In this document: in pieces, positions 7,053 through 15,545 of the stretch
Position numbering within the stretch: position 1 is the first letter of the stretch
Layout of the letters: each line of letters begins with the position of its first letter
From: an uncultured Clostridia bacterium
Lineage (GTDB): Bacteria; Bacillota_A; Clostridia; TANB77; CAG-508
Reading direction: 5' to 3'
DNA: 26,620 nucleotides
Assembly: GCA_948852375.1 (NCBI GenBank)
Contig: CAQOYX010000013.1
Location: 1-26,620 of the forward strand
Translations under genes and position numbers: made by a program
Notes under the pieces: generated by a model
Told to the model about the DNA's origin: nothing
What the model saw: the letters and a program-made list of their open reading frames with translations, nothing else
Databases searched by the model: none

Positions 7053-7544
7053 ATGGGAAAATTAAATTTTTATATAGTTAAGGAAGAATATGTAAAATAT
7101 ATGAGCCAATTTGATAAAAGAATATCAAAATCTTATGATGAAAAAGCAAGAAGACCCTTTATAGGAATTGTATTAAAAGTAGATGAAATACTATATTTTG
7201 CACCATTCACATCTCCTAAACCAAAACACTTAAAAATGAAGAACACAATAGACTTTTTAAAAATAGACAATGGAAGTTTAGGAGCAATTAACTTTAATAA
7301 TATGATACCAATTCCAATGGAGCAATGCATAAAAATTGATGTCGAAAATGAACAAGATCAAACATATAAAACATTATTATATAAGCAAATACATTGGTGC
7401 AATGAAAGGAAAAATGCAAATATAATCTTAAATAGAGCTAAAAATTTATATAATAGAGTTATAAACAGAAAACTACCACAAAGAATAATTGATAGATGTT
7501 GTGATTTCAAAGTGTTAGAAGAAAAATCACAACAATATAAATAA
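7053..7544 (+). CDS. toxN: Type III toxin-antitoxin endoribonuclease toxin, ToxN/AbiQ family
   Basis: Sequence-specific endoribonuclease toxin of 163 residues, the usual family size. The family core is clear: RRPFIGIVLKV (34-43), then YFAPFTSPKPKH (48-59) holding the active-site Thr53, Ser54 and Lys56 equivalents, GAINFNNMIPIP (77-88) and TLLYKQIHW (107-115). When the antitoxin RNA is lost, for example on phage infection, the freed enzyme cuts mRNA and arrests growth; it also processes its own RNA repeats. AAGGAG at 7041-7046 sets the start. The three toxI repeats and the leaky terminator lie directly upstream, which makes the assignment firm. A mobile recombinase module follows, consistent with horizontal carriage. 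Confidence 0.92.
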   Translation: MGKLNFYIVKEEYVKYMSQFDKRISKSYDEKARRPFIGIVLKVDEILYFAPFTSPKPKHLKMKNTIDFLKIDNGSLGAINFNNMIPIPMEQCIKIDVENEQDQTYKTLLYKQIHWCNERKNANIILNRAKNLYNRVINRKLPQRIIDRCCDFKVLEEKSQQYK

Positions 7545-7674
7545 AAAATTTCAAAGACATTATAGAAAATTTTCTTGAATAAAGAGAAGTGGATATAAAA
7601 AAATCTTAAAAAGCTACAGCCACAAGCAAATAAAAAAATAGGGTGTGTATATTCCATTTTAGGAAAATATATAG

Positions 7675-7932
7675 TATAATGTATCTGTGTTAAGAAATTG
7701 TTATTACATAGCATATGTAGTTGATACCATGAAAATGGGTAAAGCTGATAAGTCAGCAATTACTTTGTGAAAACAAAGGTAAAGTAGAAAACTTTGTGTT
7801 GGGGCAAAGGTAAAAAGAGTAATATAAAAAGCACAAAATTACTCCATTTAAAATATAACAAAGGGAGTATTGTGTCTAAAAGTAAATAATAGATGAATTA
7901 CAATAACAAGTAAAAATGCTTGTTATTTTTTT
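7675..7932 (+). ncRNA. Candidate structured leader RNA of the recombinase operon
   Basis: A TATAAT at 7675-7680 (no good -35) could start a transcript of about 245 nt that ends at the terminator 7902-7932. It is full of short hairpins: 7705-7719; 7725-7741 (GAAA loop); 7744-7757; 7763-7778 (GAAA loop, CTTTGT/ACAAAG); CTTTG/CAAAG near 7792-7809; and GAGTAAT/ATTACTC near 7818-7845. Three of them end in the same GGTAAA motif with a bulged G. ATTACTCC can also pair with GGAGTA near 7864, giving a mutually exclusive fold. I do not recognise the family. It may be a riboswitch-like attenuator or a stand-alone small RNA. Confidence 0.45.
7902..7932 (+). terminator. Intrinsic terminator before the recombinase operon
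   Basis: AATAACAAG (7902-7910), eight-base loop, CTTGTTATT (7919-7927), then a run of Ts to 7932. It lies 20 bases before the Shine-Dalgarno of the 47-residue protein, so it either ends the leader RNA or conditionally blocks the operon. Confidence 0.85.
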
Positions 7933-7965
7933 GTACTTAAAAATAAAAGACAGGAGGTGTAGAAA

Positions 7966-8109
7966 ATGATAGAAATTAAAGATAGTAATATTCAAAGAAA
8001 TATAAGGAAAAGTGCATATATAGGAATTTTAAACAAACTAACAAAAGAAAACAAAATCACAAAAAATGAATATGAAAAAATCAAAAACAAAATTAATAAA
8101 AGATGCTAA
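7966..8109 (+). CDS. Small basic protein preceding the serine recombinase
   Basis: 47-residue Lys/Asn-rich protein starting MIEIKDSNIQRN and ending KKINKRC-like (KNKINKRC). The strong AGGAGGT at 7952-7958 supports translation. The second half (NKLTKENKITKNEYEKIKNKI) looks like the short helix-turn-helix-like repeat seen in SHOCT-type tails, where a 'L..G.IT..EY..IK.K' pattern recurs. Small proteins of this kind are often found just before large serine recombinases in Firmicutes elements, and a role as recombination co-factor is possible but unproven. It shares the transcription unit with the recombinase. Confidence 0.65.
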   Translation: MIEIKDSNIQRNIRKSAYIGILNKLTKENKITKNEYEKIKNKINKRC

Positions 8110-8183
8110 TAACTGTAAATTTGTATTGAAAAAGAAATGTTTTTAATATATAATGAAACAGTAATCGGCAAGAAGGAGGTAAG

Positions 8184-10022
8184 ATGGCCGAAGTACAAAT
8201 AATTGAAAAAGTAAATGGTCGAATAGACAGAAATAAAGGAACCATAATAAATGGACCAATTAAAGTAGCAGCCTATGCAAGAGTAAGTACAGACAAAGAA
8301 GACCAAAAAAATAGTTATGAATCACAATTAAAATACTATATGGAAAAAATGAATGCAAACCCAAAATGGATAGCAACACAAGTATATGCAGATGAGGCAA
8401 TTTCAGGAACACAAGATTATAAAAGAAGCGATTTTATGAAAATGATACATGATGCATTAAATGGAAAGTTTGATTTATTACTAACAAAATCAATTTCAAG
8501 ATTTGCAAGAAATACAGTTGATACATTATCCTATGTAAGAAAGTTAAAAGAAAAAAATGTTGCAATACTCTTTGAAGAAGAAAACATTAATACACTTGAA
8601 ATGAGTGGAGAATTACTATTAACTATATTAAGTTCGGTAGCACAGCAAGAAAGTGAAACAATATCATCACATGTAAAACTAGGACTAAAAATGAAAATGC
8701 AAAGAGGAGAATTAGTAGGATTTCATGGATGTTATGGTTATGACTATGATAAATTGACAAAAACATTAACTGTAAATGAAGAAGAGAAAAAAGTGATTCA
8801 ATATATCTTCGGAAGATATGCACAAGGGGCTGGAACAACAATGATTGCAAAAGAATTAACAGAAGAGGGAATACCAACAAGAAGAGGAAATCCAATATGG
8901 TGTGAAACAGTAATAAGAAAAATTATCAAAAATGAAAAATACAAAGGAGACTTATTACAAGGAAAAACATTTACAGTAGATCCAATCACGCATAGAAGAT
9001 TAGAAAATATGGGAGAAGAACAAAAATATCTAATAGAAAAAAATCACGAAGCAATTATTGATGATGAAACTTGGGATAAAGTTCAAAAAATCTTGAAAAA
9101 AAGAAGTGAAAGCTACAATAAAGGGACAAGAAATGGAACATTTAGAAGAATGTATGCTTTTAGTGGGATAACTTATTGTGCATTTTGTGGAAGGTTAGTT
9201 ACTAGAAAAAATTGGGTAAGTTCAACGAAAAATAAAAAAGCATGGTATTGTTCAACAGCTATAAAACAAGGTAGAAAATACTGTAGGGATAGCAAACCAA
9301 TACCAGAAAAAGTAATAGAAAAATGTTTTTTAGATGCTTATAGAGTTTTATGTGCAGATAAAGCTACTATCATTAGAAACTTTATGGAAAAGGCAGAACC
9401 AATATTACAAGAAAATAATAGCAAAGAAGAAATTGAAAAACTAAATATACAAGAACATGATTTAAAAGAAAAACTAAAAAAATTATTAGATTTAAAGTTA
9501 GATAACACAATTACAGAAGAGGCTTTTAAAGAAAAAAATAATGAGATAGAAAGAAGAATAAGAAACATTCAAAAGCAAATAGAACACAAAGCTAGTACAG
9601 TAAATAAAGAAGATAACTTAAAATCTAAAATGGAAGAAATTAAAAATCTTTTAAAAAGTCATGATATCATAACAGAATTTGATAGAGAAGTTTTTGATAT
9701 ATTAGTAGACAAAGTAGTTATTGGAGAAATTGATGAAGAAGGAAATAAAAATCCATATGTAATTAGTTTTATCTTGAAAAGTAGAAAAAAGAGTGATAGT
9801 TATGAATTATTAGAAGAACCAGAAAAGAAAGTAAAAAAGAAAAGCATAAAGCCAATAAATATAGCAGATAAAAATGTGATATGTGAAATAAAAAGTTTTC
9901 AAAAACTGAAGATATTTGAGAAAGATGAAGATTTGTTTAGAACGAAAAAACAACTTGATTATATAAAGGTAAAAGTAATAGCAGAATATGATGGAGACAT
10001 TTCTTCCTACATAGCAAATTAG
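8184..10022 (+). CDS. Large serine recombinase
   Basis: Site-specific integrase/excisionase of the large serine recombinase family, 612 residues. Resolvase domain: AAYARVSTDKEDQ with nucleophile Ser35, then DLLLTKSISRFARN and the AQQESE helix. The recombinase domain follows (GCYGYDYDK to TIIRKIIKNEKYKGDLL region, about 195-300). A zinc ribbon has CAFC at its start and later Cys residues (WYCS, KYC; about 332-375). A long coiled-coil segment (about 410-480) and a C-terminal tail follow. It cuts and rejoins DNA at att sites through a phosphoserine intermediate. AAGGAGGT sets ATG 8184. It is distinct from the skin recombinase at 13614. Its att sites are not identifiable in the window. Confidence 0.93.
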   Translation: MAEVQIIEKVNGRIDRNKGTIINGPIKVAAYARVSTDKEDQKNSYESQLKYYMEKMNANPKWIATQVYADEAISGTQDYKRSDFMKMIHDALNGKFDLLLTKSISRFARNTVDTLSYVRKLKEKNVAILFEEENINTLEMSGELLLTILSSVAQQESETISSHVKLGLKMKMQRGELVGFHGCYGYDYDKLTKTLTVNEEEKKVIQYIFGRYAQGAGTTMIAKELTEEGIPTRRGNPIWCETVIRKIIKNEKYKGDLLQGKTFTVDPITHRRLENMGEEQKYLIEKNHEAIIDDETWDKVQKILKKRSESYNKGTRNGTFRRMYAFSGITYCAFCGRLVTRKNWVSSTKNKKAWYCSTAIKQGRKYCRDSKPIPEKVIEKCFLDAYRVLCADKATIIRNFMEKAEPILQENNSKEEIEKLNIQEHDLKEKLKKLLDLKLDNTITEEAFKEKNNEIERRIRNIQKQIEHKASTVNKEDNLKSKMEEIKNLLKSHDIITEFDREVFDILVDKVVIGEIDEEGNKNPYVISFILKSRKKSDSYELLEEPEKKVKKKSIKPINIADKNVICEIKSFQKLKIFEKDEDLFRTKKQLDYIKVKVIAEYDGDISSYIAN

Positions 10023-10079
10023 TAAAATTTAAGCAAATTTTCATAGCTTTAAGATACATACCACAGATATTAAATATAA

Positions 10080-10264
10080 GGTGGGAACAACAGAGATAGA
10101 AAACTTGTAAGTGCTGATATGAGTGAGTTTGAAAAAAAGATAAAAATATAGAATTTTATAAAAACAGAGCAAAATATTGGATAAGAGAATATAACAACTT
10201 TCCAATGAGACCATTAGGAGGGTTAAGTCCAAAAGAAAAATATATGGAATATATACAAGGGTAA
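10080..10264 (+). pseudogene. C-terminal remnant of an IS3-type (DDE, rve) transposase
   Basis: Only the tail remains. Frame from 10080 reads NRDRKLVSADMSEFEKK; after the A-run near 10134 a frame change leads into NIEFYKNRAKYWIREYNNFP then MRPLGGLSPKEKYMEYIQG and a TAA at 10262-10264. The pattern W..EYN..RP...LGGLSP is the conserved C-terminus of IS3-family integrase-core transposases. There is no start, no DDE core and a frameshift, so it is dead. The following AGTCACA (near 10269) and TGTGACT (near 10315) form an inverted repeat and may belong to the old IS end. Confidence 0.72.
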
Positions 10265-10368
10265 AACAGTCACAGATATAGAGGTACTGTAATAATAGAT
10301 ATTTCTAAGAATGTGTGACTATGTTTGACAAACCTACACACTATAGAATAATTTTTTTATAAATAGTA

Positions 10369-10397
10369 TTGCAAATTAATTTAATATAGTATATGAT
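10369..10397 (+). promoter_or_regulatory. Promoter of the DUF1292 gene
   Basis: TTGCAA at 10369-10374, a 17-base spacer and TATGAT at 10392-10397. It directs an 80-base leader to the ATG at 10482. The rest of the 10265-10481 gap is AT-rich and holds only the possible IS end. Confidence 0.55.
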
Positions 10398-10481
10398 AAT
10401 AAAAAATGTAAATAATAAACTAAAGTTATTAAAATTGTAAAAATATAAATTTATATAGAAAAATTGAAAGGAGAAACAAAT

Positions 10482-10793
10482 ATGGATGAAAATAATATAC
10501 CTGAAGATGAATTAGATAACATTATAGTATTAAATGATGAAGAGGGAGAAGAAGTTAAATTTGAATTTTTAGATTTAGTTGAATTAGAGGGAGAAGAATA
10601 TGTAGTATTATTACCAGCTGATGAAACAGAAGAAGATAATGAAGGTGAAGTCGTAATACTAAAAGTAGAAGATACAGAAAACGAAGAAGAAGAATCTTAT
10701 GTAAGTGTAGATGATGAAGATACATTAAACAAAGTATTTGAAATGTTCAAAGAAAAATTCAAAGATGAATTTAACTTTGTTGATGAAGACTAA
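10482..10793 (+). CDS. DUF1292-family acidic protein
   Basis: 103-residue, very acidic protein of the DUF1292 (YrzB-like) family of Firmicutes, whose biochemical role is unknown. The family pattern is seen in IIVLNDEEGEEVKFEFLDL followed by ELEGEEYVVLLPAD and EVVILKVEDTE, with a C-terminal VSVDDEDTLNKVFEMFKEKF. I place the start at ATG 10482, preceded by AAAGGAG (10467-10473); an upstream TTG is not needed. It has its own promoter and terminator, so it is monocistronic. In other Firmicutes it often lies near alaS/ruvX/mltG genes; here it follows a mobile-element scar. Confidence 0.85.
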   Translation: MDENNIPEDELDNIIVLNDEEGEEVKFEFLDLVELEGEEYVVLLPADETEEDNEGEVVILKVEDTENEEEESYVSVDDEDTLNKVFEMFKEKFKDEFNFVDED

Positions 10794-10809
10794 TTGTAAA
10801 ACTAAAACT

Positions 10810-10836
10810 AAGTGTAGTATGAAACTACACTTTTTT
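10810..10836 (+). terminator. Intrinsic terminator after DUF1292 gene
   Basis: AAGTGTAGT (10810-10818), loop ATGAA, ACTACACTT (10824-10832) and a run of six Ts (10831-10836). A perfect 9-bp stem. Confidence 0.9.
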
Positions 10837-10853
10837 GAAAGGATGAATTGCAT

Positions 10854-11039
10854 ATGTTAATAATAATAATTGGAACAATAATATCATTATTAGGAACAAT
10901 AATGATATTTGATGCACGATACTTAACCAAAAAGTTTTTTAGTTTTAGCGACCAAAATGAAGGTGCAAATGGATTAAAAATAATAGGCTTGTTTATAGCT
11001 GTTATTGGGGGATTACTTATATATTTTAAGCCTTATTAG
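10854..11039 (+). CDS. Small two-helix membrane protein
   Basis: 61 residues with two predicted transmembrane helices: LIIIIGTIISLLGTIMIF (about 2-19) and IIGLFIAVIGGLLIYF (about 42-58), joined by a polar loop containing RYLTKKFFSFSDQNEGANG. ATG 10854 has AAAGGA ten bases upstream; a TTG at 10848 is an alternative start adding two residues. I do not recognise a characterised family. It follows the DUF1292 terminator with no evident separate promoter, so it may be expressed by read-through. Weak hairpins at 11041-11058 and 11102-11130 lie downstream. Confidence 0.6.
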   Translation: MLIIIIGTIISLLGTIMIFDARYLTKKFFSFSDQNEGANGLKIIGLFIAVIGGLLIYFKPY

Positions 11040-11181
11040 TACTAAAGGAAACTTTAGTTACATTAAAGTGATTATGGACAAGTTTGATTTTAAACTGTAG
11101 CAAGAATTGTTAACTCAAATGTTAGTTCTTTTATATCTTTAATTAAATATTATATGTAATAGTAAAATAATTTATGTTAAA

Positions 11182-11989
11182 CTAATTTAGAGAACTAAAT
11201 TTTCTTGTTGAAAAATATAATCCAATTAAAAATAGTATAATGGATACAACTCCATTAAAATTAAAGCTAAATCCAGGATATAGGACAGGGATAGAACCTA
11301 ATACAAAACCTAAAATTGCATAATATGTTTTTGTATGAAAGTGATCTAAACAATATTTTGTTATTTTTAAAAATATATATCCACCTATAAGTAATCCAAT
11401 TCCAATTGGAATTAATATGTAAAAATTAAGAGTTGAAACAGCTAAAAGGTATATATCATAAATTCCAAGTATCATTAATATAACAGTACTACTAATGCCA
11501 GGAACTACTATACCAATACTCATAATAAAACCAGATAAAACTAAATATAAAAATGTAGTATTAGTTGTTAAACTACCACTACTATATAAGTTATTTTCTA
11601 TATAAAGTAATAGCAAAGTGAATAAAAAAGTAATTAATGTATACATTAAATAATGTAATCTAAATCCTTTTTTAGAATTTGCATTTCGAATTATACTAGG
11701 AATACCACCTAAAATTACACCAAGAAAACAGAATTTAGTTTGCATATCAAAATTGGCAAATAATATTCTTAATAAATTTCCAAAAAGAATTACACCTATT
11801 ACACATCCTATAACAATAGGAAATAAAAATTTAAAATTATTTTTTACGTCATTAAAAAAATTTAGCACACTGTCTAATAATTTTTCATAAATGCCAAAAA
11901 CAACACATAAAACACCACTACTAATTCCAGGTAAAATTGCACCGTGCCCCTATTGCAATTCCTTTAATACAATCTAAAATGAATTTCAT
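11182..11989 (-). CDS. DUF368 membrane protein (one +1 frameshift)
   Basis: Polytopic membrane protein of the DUF368 family, members of which have been reported as undecaprenyl-phosphate translocases that recycle the cell-wall lipid carrier. The start is ATG 11989 (MKFILDCIKGIAIGA), preceded by AAAGGG; the frame breaks at 11944, where an extra base (C on the coding strand) precedes GGT. Skipping it gives GAGAILPGISSGVLCVVFGIYEKLL, the conserved signature repeat, and then the rest, about 268 residues, near the family length. A second signature, GIVVPGISSTVILMILGIYD, lies in the C-terminal half, showing the internal duplication. It stands alone on the minus strand, convergent with the small membrane protein gene. 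Confidence 0.8.
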
Positions 11990-12176
11990 AAAATTAACCC
12001 TTTCTTATATACTTTTACATAAATAAAAACAATAAAAAACTTAGTGTGTTCTAAACAAAAGCACCATTAAGTAAAATAACTAGTTATTTAAATATATGCT
12101 TAAATATTAAAATTAAGTAGTATAATACAAATTTTTATGATAAAATATTAAGCAATGAAAGGAAATAATAGTTATT

Positions 12177-13095
12177 ATGGATTTAAAGGATAAAATACCT
12201 AGTTTTTTAATTGATATGTTACATAACCAGTATGGAGAGAGCATTACAAAAAAGATAATAAATGGATATGGAGTAAAAAGAAAAGTTACTATTAGAGCTA
12301 ATACATTAAAAACTACTGTAGAAGTAGTACAAAATAAATTAGAAAAAATAGGCATCGAGTATGAACAAGTAAGTTTTTATAAAGAAGCGCTTATTATAAA
12401 AAATGCAGATGAAAAAAAGCTACAGGAATTAGATATGTATAAAAATGGAGAAATATATTTGCAAAGCTTATCATCAATGTTACCAGCAATTATTCTCGAG
12501 CCAAAATCAGATACAGATATTTTAGATATGTGTGCAGCACCACGGAGGAAAAACGACACAAATAGCAGCTATAACTGGAAATAAAGCAAATATTACAGCC
12601 TGTGAAATGAACTATATTAGAATGGAACGTTTGAAATATAATTTAGAAAAACAAGGAACAACATGTGTATATACAATGAACCAAGATGCAAGAAATATAG
12701 ATAATTTTTTTTCTTTTGATAGTATTTTATTAGATGCACCATGTAGTGGAAGTGGAATTTTAAGTATTGGTAATGAAAATATTGAAAAGACATTTACTAC
12801 TAAATTAATAGAAAAATCTGTTGCTAGTCAATTAGCATTATTAAAAAAAGCACTTAAAGTTTTAAAAACCGGAAGAGAAATGGTATATTCTACATGCTCT
12901 ATTCTTGCATGTGAAAATGAAGATATTATAAAGGAAATTTTAAAAAAGGAAAAAGTGAAAATTGTTCCAATAAATTTTGAAGGAATAGAAGATTTATCAA
13001 TGCTTCCAACTCAAATAAAGGGAACAGTGTGCATTTGTCCAAATGAGCTATATGAGGGTTTTTTTGTTGCAAAGATAAAAAAAGACTATATTTAA
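12177..13095 (+). CDS. RsmB/NOP-family rRNA (cytosine-C5) methyltransferase (one +1 frameshift)
   Basis: SAM-dependent RNA m5C methyltransferase of the NOL1/NOP2/Sun family, acting on 16S rRNA in the cytosol; about 305 residues once an extra C at 12543 is skipped. The break falls inside the SAM-binding motif: CCA-C-GGA-GGA must read DMCAAPGGKTTQIA, essentially invariant in the family. Further motifs: LLDAPCSGSG (motif IV) with the first active Cys, and VYSTCSILACENED (motif VI) with the nucleophilic Cys. It is shorter than RsmB and RsmF from E. coli, lacking the C-terminal extension. AAAGG precedes the ATG, and a TATAAT at 12121-12126 may be its promoter. Confidence 0.85.
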
Positions 13096-13200
13096 GCTCT
13101 TTTCATCATATAACATTAACTTAATTGTATTTAAGAGAGAATTTTCCAGTGGCAATTATACAAGGAATTTTGGAAATTGCAAGATAGAAAAAATATTTGA

Positions 13201-13224
13201 GATTGTTTTTGTAAAAAAACAATC
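13201..13224. repeat. 10-bp perfect hairpin
   Basis: GATTGTTTTT (13201-13210), loop GTAA, AAAAACAATC (13215-13224). It lies between two convergent genes and may contribute to termination of the sigK C-terminal transcript reading from the right. Confidence 0.5.
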
Positions 13225-13234
13225 AAGACTAAAG

Positions 13235-13260
13235 AGAACAAGCTACTCTTGTTCTTTTTT
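13235..13260 (+). terminator. Intrinsic terminator after the rRNA methyltransferase gene
   Basis: AGAACAAG (13235-13242), loop CTACT, CTTGTTCT (13248-13255), then Ts to 13260. It terminates plus-strand transcription and just overlaps the sigK stop codon (13259-13261) on the other strand. Confidence 0.85.
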
Positions 13261-13618
13261 AATCTTGAAATTCCTTATTTAACTTACCAATAGCCTTAGT
13301 TTCAATTCTTGAAACATAAGAACGCGAAATACCCATCATGGAAGCAATTTCATTTTGTGTTTTTGGCTTTTGTCCACCAAGCCCAAAACGAAGTTCTAAT
13401 ATCGTTTTTTCTCTATCTTTCAAAACAGCTTTCATTTTTTCATATAATTTTTTTACTTTCATTTTTAAATCTATCTCATCTTCTATAGGTTTATCTTCTG
13501 TGTCTAATACTTCCATTAAAGTAACTTCATTATCATCTTTATCTTTTCCAATAGGTTCATTTAAATATACTTCTGATTTTGTTTTCTTACTAGAACGTAA
13601 GAACATCAATATTTCATT
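13259..13618 (-). CDS. sigK: sigK, C-terminal half (interrupted by skin-like element)
   Basis: Second half of the late mother-cell sporulation sigma factor, about 118 residues beyond the junction. It starts at the att core with NEILMFLRSSKKTK and covers region 2.4 through 4.2: REKTILELRFGLGG, then KTQNEIASMMGISRSYVSRI, the helix-turn-helix that reads the -35 element. An in-frame GTG at 13630 lies inside the recombinase gene and is not a real start. The N-terminal half is at 18487-18828. Joined, they give 232 residues, the normal SigK length, with RCIEN fused to EILMFLR exactly as in intact SigK proteins. Confidence 0.92.
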   Translation of the reverse strand, partial: NEILMFLRSSKKTKSEVYLNEPIGKDKDDNEVTLMEVLDTEDKPIEDEIDLKMKVKKLYEKMKAVLKDREKTILELRFGLGGQKPKTQNEIASMMGISRSYVSRIETKAIGKLNKEFQD

Positions 13619-13619
13619 T
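13608..13619. repeat. Skin attachment site, sigK C-terminal side
   Basis: On the minus strand this reads AAATGAAATATT and matches the site at 18479-18490 (AAATGCAATATT) at 11 of 12 bases. The shared core AATG (13615-13618) is where recombination must occur to restore sigK. It also supplies the stop codon of the recombinase gene. Confidence 0.8.
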
Positions 13620-15312
13620 GCGGCTCTCACCTGTTGGAAAGGTTTTATCTTTCACATTTCTAGCACCCAAAAAGTTTATTGTTATATCTTCACCATCAGT
13701 TGTGATCGAGCTTATTAATAATTTAATCATATTTCGCTTTGTATTCAAGTCTAAGTTATCAAAAGAGGTGAGGTAGGTATCTAATATATTAAGGACTAAA
13801 TCAGCTGTTTCCTTGTCATTTATTTCATCATAATTAGTATTAGTTAATGATTTTATTTGATTTTGTAGTTCTATATTCGTTTCTTTTAATTTCTTTATCT
13901 CATTTGAAATATCATTTAATAAAGAAACATCAACATATTTAATTTTATCAAGCAACGAGTTAATATCATTTTCATTTTTATAGATCAAGGATTTCAATGT
14001 TTTAACTTCTTCAAGATTTTTATTCTCTTTATTGAAGGTATTAGAAGATAAGTTTTTAAGAGCTTTATAAAATTTCGAAGTAGGGGTAGCAAGTTTTTTT
14101 ATTTCTTCTAAAACTAATCTATCCGCTTCTAATCCATTTATATTTTTACATTGGCATTTTTGTTTTCTGCTTTTATCTTTAAGTTCACACATATAATCAA
14201 AAACTCTACGACCATCAGCACTTACCATTTTATTTTTTAGTTTTGCTCTCATAAATGAGCCACAATGAGAACATCTTAAAATTCCTGATAGTAAAGCATT
14301 ACTTGTACTAGGTTTACGATATTTCATATCACTGTTTCTATCTAATAATTCTTGAACTTCTACCCATTCTTTACCTGATATAATACCTTTATGTTTTCCA
14401 ACAGCTACAATCCAATCGCATGCATCTTTTCTAACTACTTGATTTTTCTTTTTCTCTGTTTTGTTATAAACCATTAGTCCATGTATTCCATCAAATTCTT
14501 TTTCATCTGCATAGATTTCTACACCTAAATTTCTAAAATAATCTAATGTGTCTTGGTCAGCTAGTGCATATACAGGATTAATTAAAATATTTTTTAATCC
14601 CCATCTAGTATAAGGTTTATCATTTTTAGTTTTTATATCATTTTGGATGGTATAAGTTTCAAGTTTAGTTTGTGATTTTAGTTCTCTCATTTTGTCAAAA
14701 AGAATTTTTACAATTCTTACCTCATTATCAATAGTAGATAGTTTATATAGTTTTCTTTTTTTACCATCAACAGTTATATTTTCTATTTGCTCTGATTTGT
14801 AACCTGTGGGGGTCATACCACCAAGCCAACGGCCAGTTTTAGCAAGTTCAAGCATATTATCTCTAATACGTTCTGCGATTGTATCACGTTCAAGTTGTGC
14901 AAATACAGAAATCATAAACATCATAGCACGCCCGACTTGGGGTTACATTTTCAATGCTTTCTGTGGCTGATAAAAATGATACATCAAAATTATCAAGTTC
15001 AATTACTAAATTACTAAAGTCTGATACATTACGACTAATTCTATCTAATTTATAGAAGCTAATTGCTTTTATTTTTTTATCTCTAATATCTTTTAGCATC
15101 TTTTGAAAAGCAGGGCGATTGGTATTATAACCTGTGTAGCCCTCATCTTCATAAATAATAATATCATTTTCTAAATCTACATTATTAAAAGTTAATTCAA
15201 TTTTTCTTTTACAGGTTTCTATTTGATTATGGGTACTTTCGCCTTTACATGTAAATTTTGATTTACGAGAGTATATTGCTATTTTTCTAGTATCTTGTTT
15301 TGTACTTTCCAT
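13614..15312 (-). CDS. SpoIVCA-like large serine recombinase of the skin element (one +1 frameshift)
   Basis: Serine recombinase expected to excise the element from sigK in the mother cell. About 565 residues after skipping an extra C at 14934. Start MESTKQDTRKIAIYSRKS, nucleophile Ser18; GYTGYNTNRPAFQKML and KLDRISRNVSDF are resolvase-domain motifs. The shift lies in TPS-GRAMMFMISVFAQLERD, the conserved end of the catalytic domain, so an unshifted product would be a non-functional 140-residue fragment. Next come the recombinase domain (TPTGYKSEQ onward), a zinc ribbon (LRCSHCGSFMR, with later MCELK and KCQC cysteines) and a coiled coil. GGAAAGG precedes ATG 15312. The last codons CGC AAA TGA cross the att core. 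It is divergent from the restriction-modification gene. Confidence 0.9.
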
Positions 15313-15480
15313 ATTTTATAATCCTTTCCTAAAATGTGGTATTATAAATAATATATCACAAATAAAAATAAAAAAGCAATAGATAATGAAAAACTTGAAT
15401 CATATTTAAAAAATACTTAAAAATCATTACATACTTACAAACACTTGCACATACCATTTTTATAAATATTTTATAGAATA

Positions 15481-15509
15481 TTGAAAAACAATGTTATAAA
15501 TGATACAAT
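15481..15509 (+). promoter_or_regulatory. Promoter of the restriction-modification gene
   Basis: TTGAAA at 15481-15486, a 17-base spacer and TACAAT at 15504-15509; start near 15516, about 30 bases before the ATG. It is a vegetative-type promoter, so the enzyme should be made while the element is integrated. Confidence 0.68.
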
Positions 15510-15545
15510 GAAGTCAAAATATATAATAAAAGTGAGGAAAACAAT

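Noticed and set aside
13259..13630. Stand-alone sigma-factor gene starting at GTG 13630
   Set aside because: The GTG lies inside the recombinase gene, has no ribosome-binding site, and the protein lacks regions 1-2; it is the 3' half of sigK.
13338..13718. Long plus-strand open frame opposite sigK and the recombinase
   Set aside because: Its product is Ser/Phe-rich low-complexity sequence typical of the antisense of AT-rich genes, and minus-strand homology explains the region.
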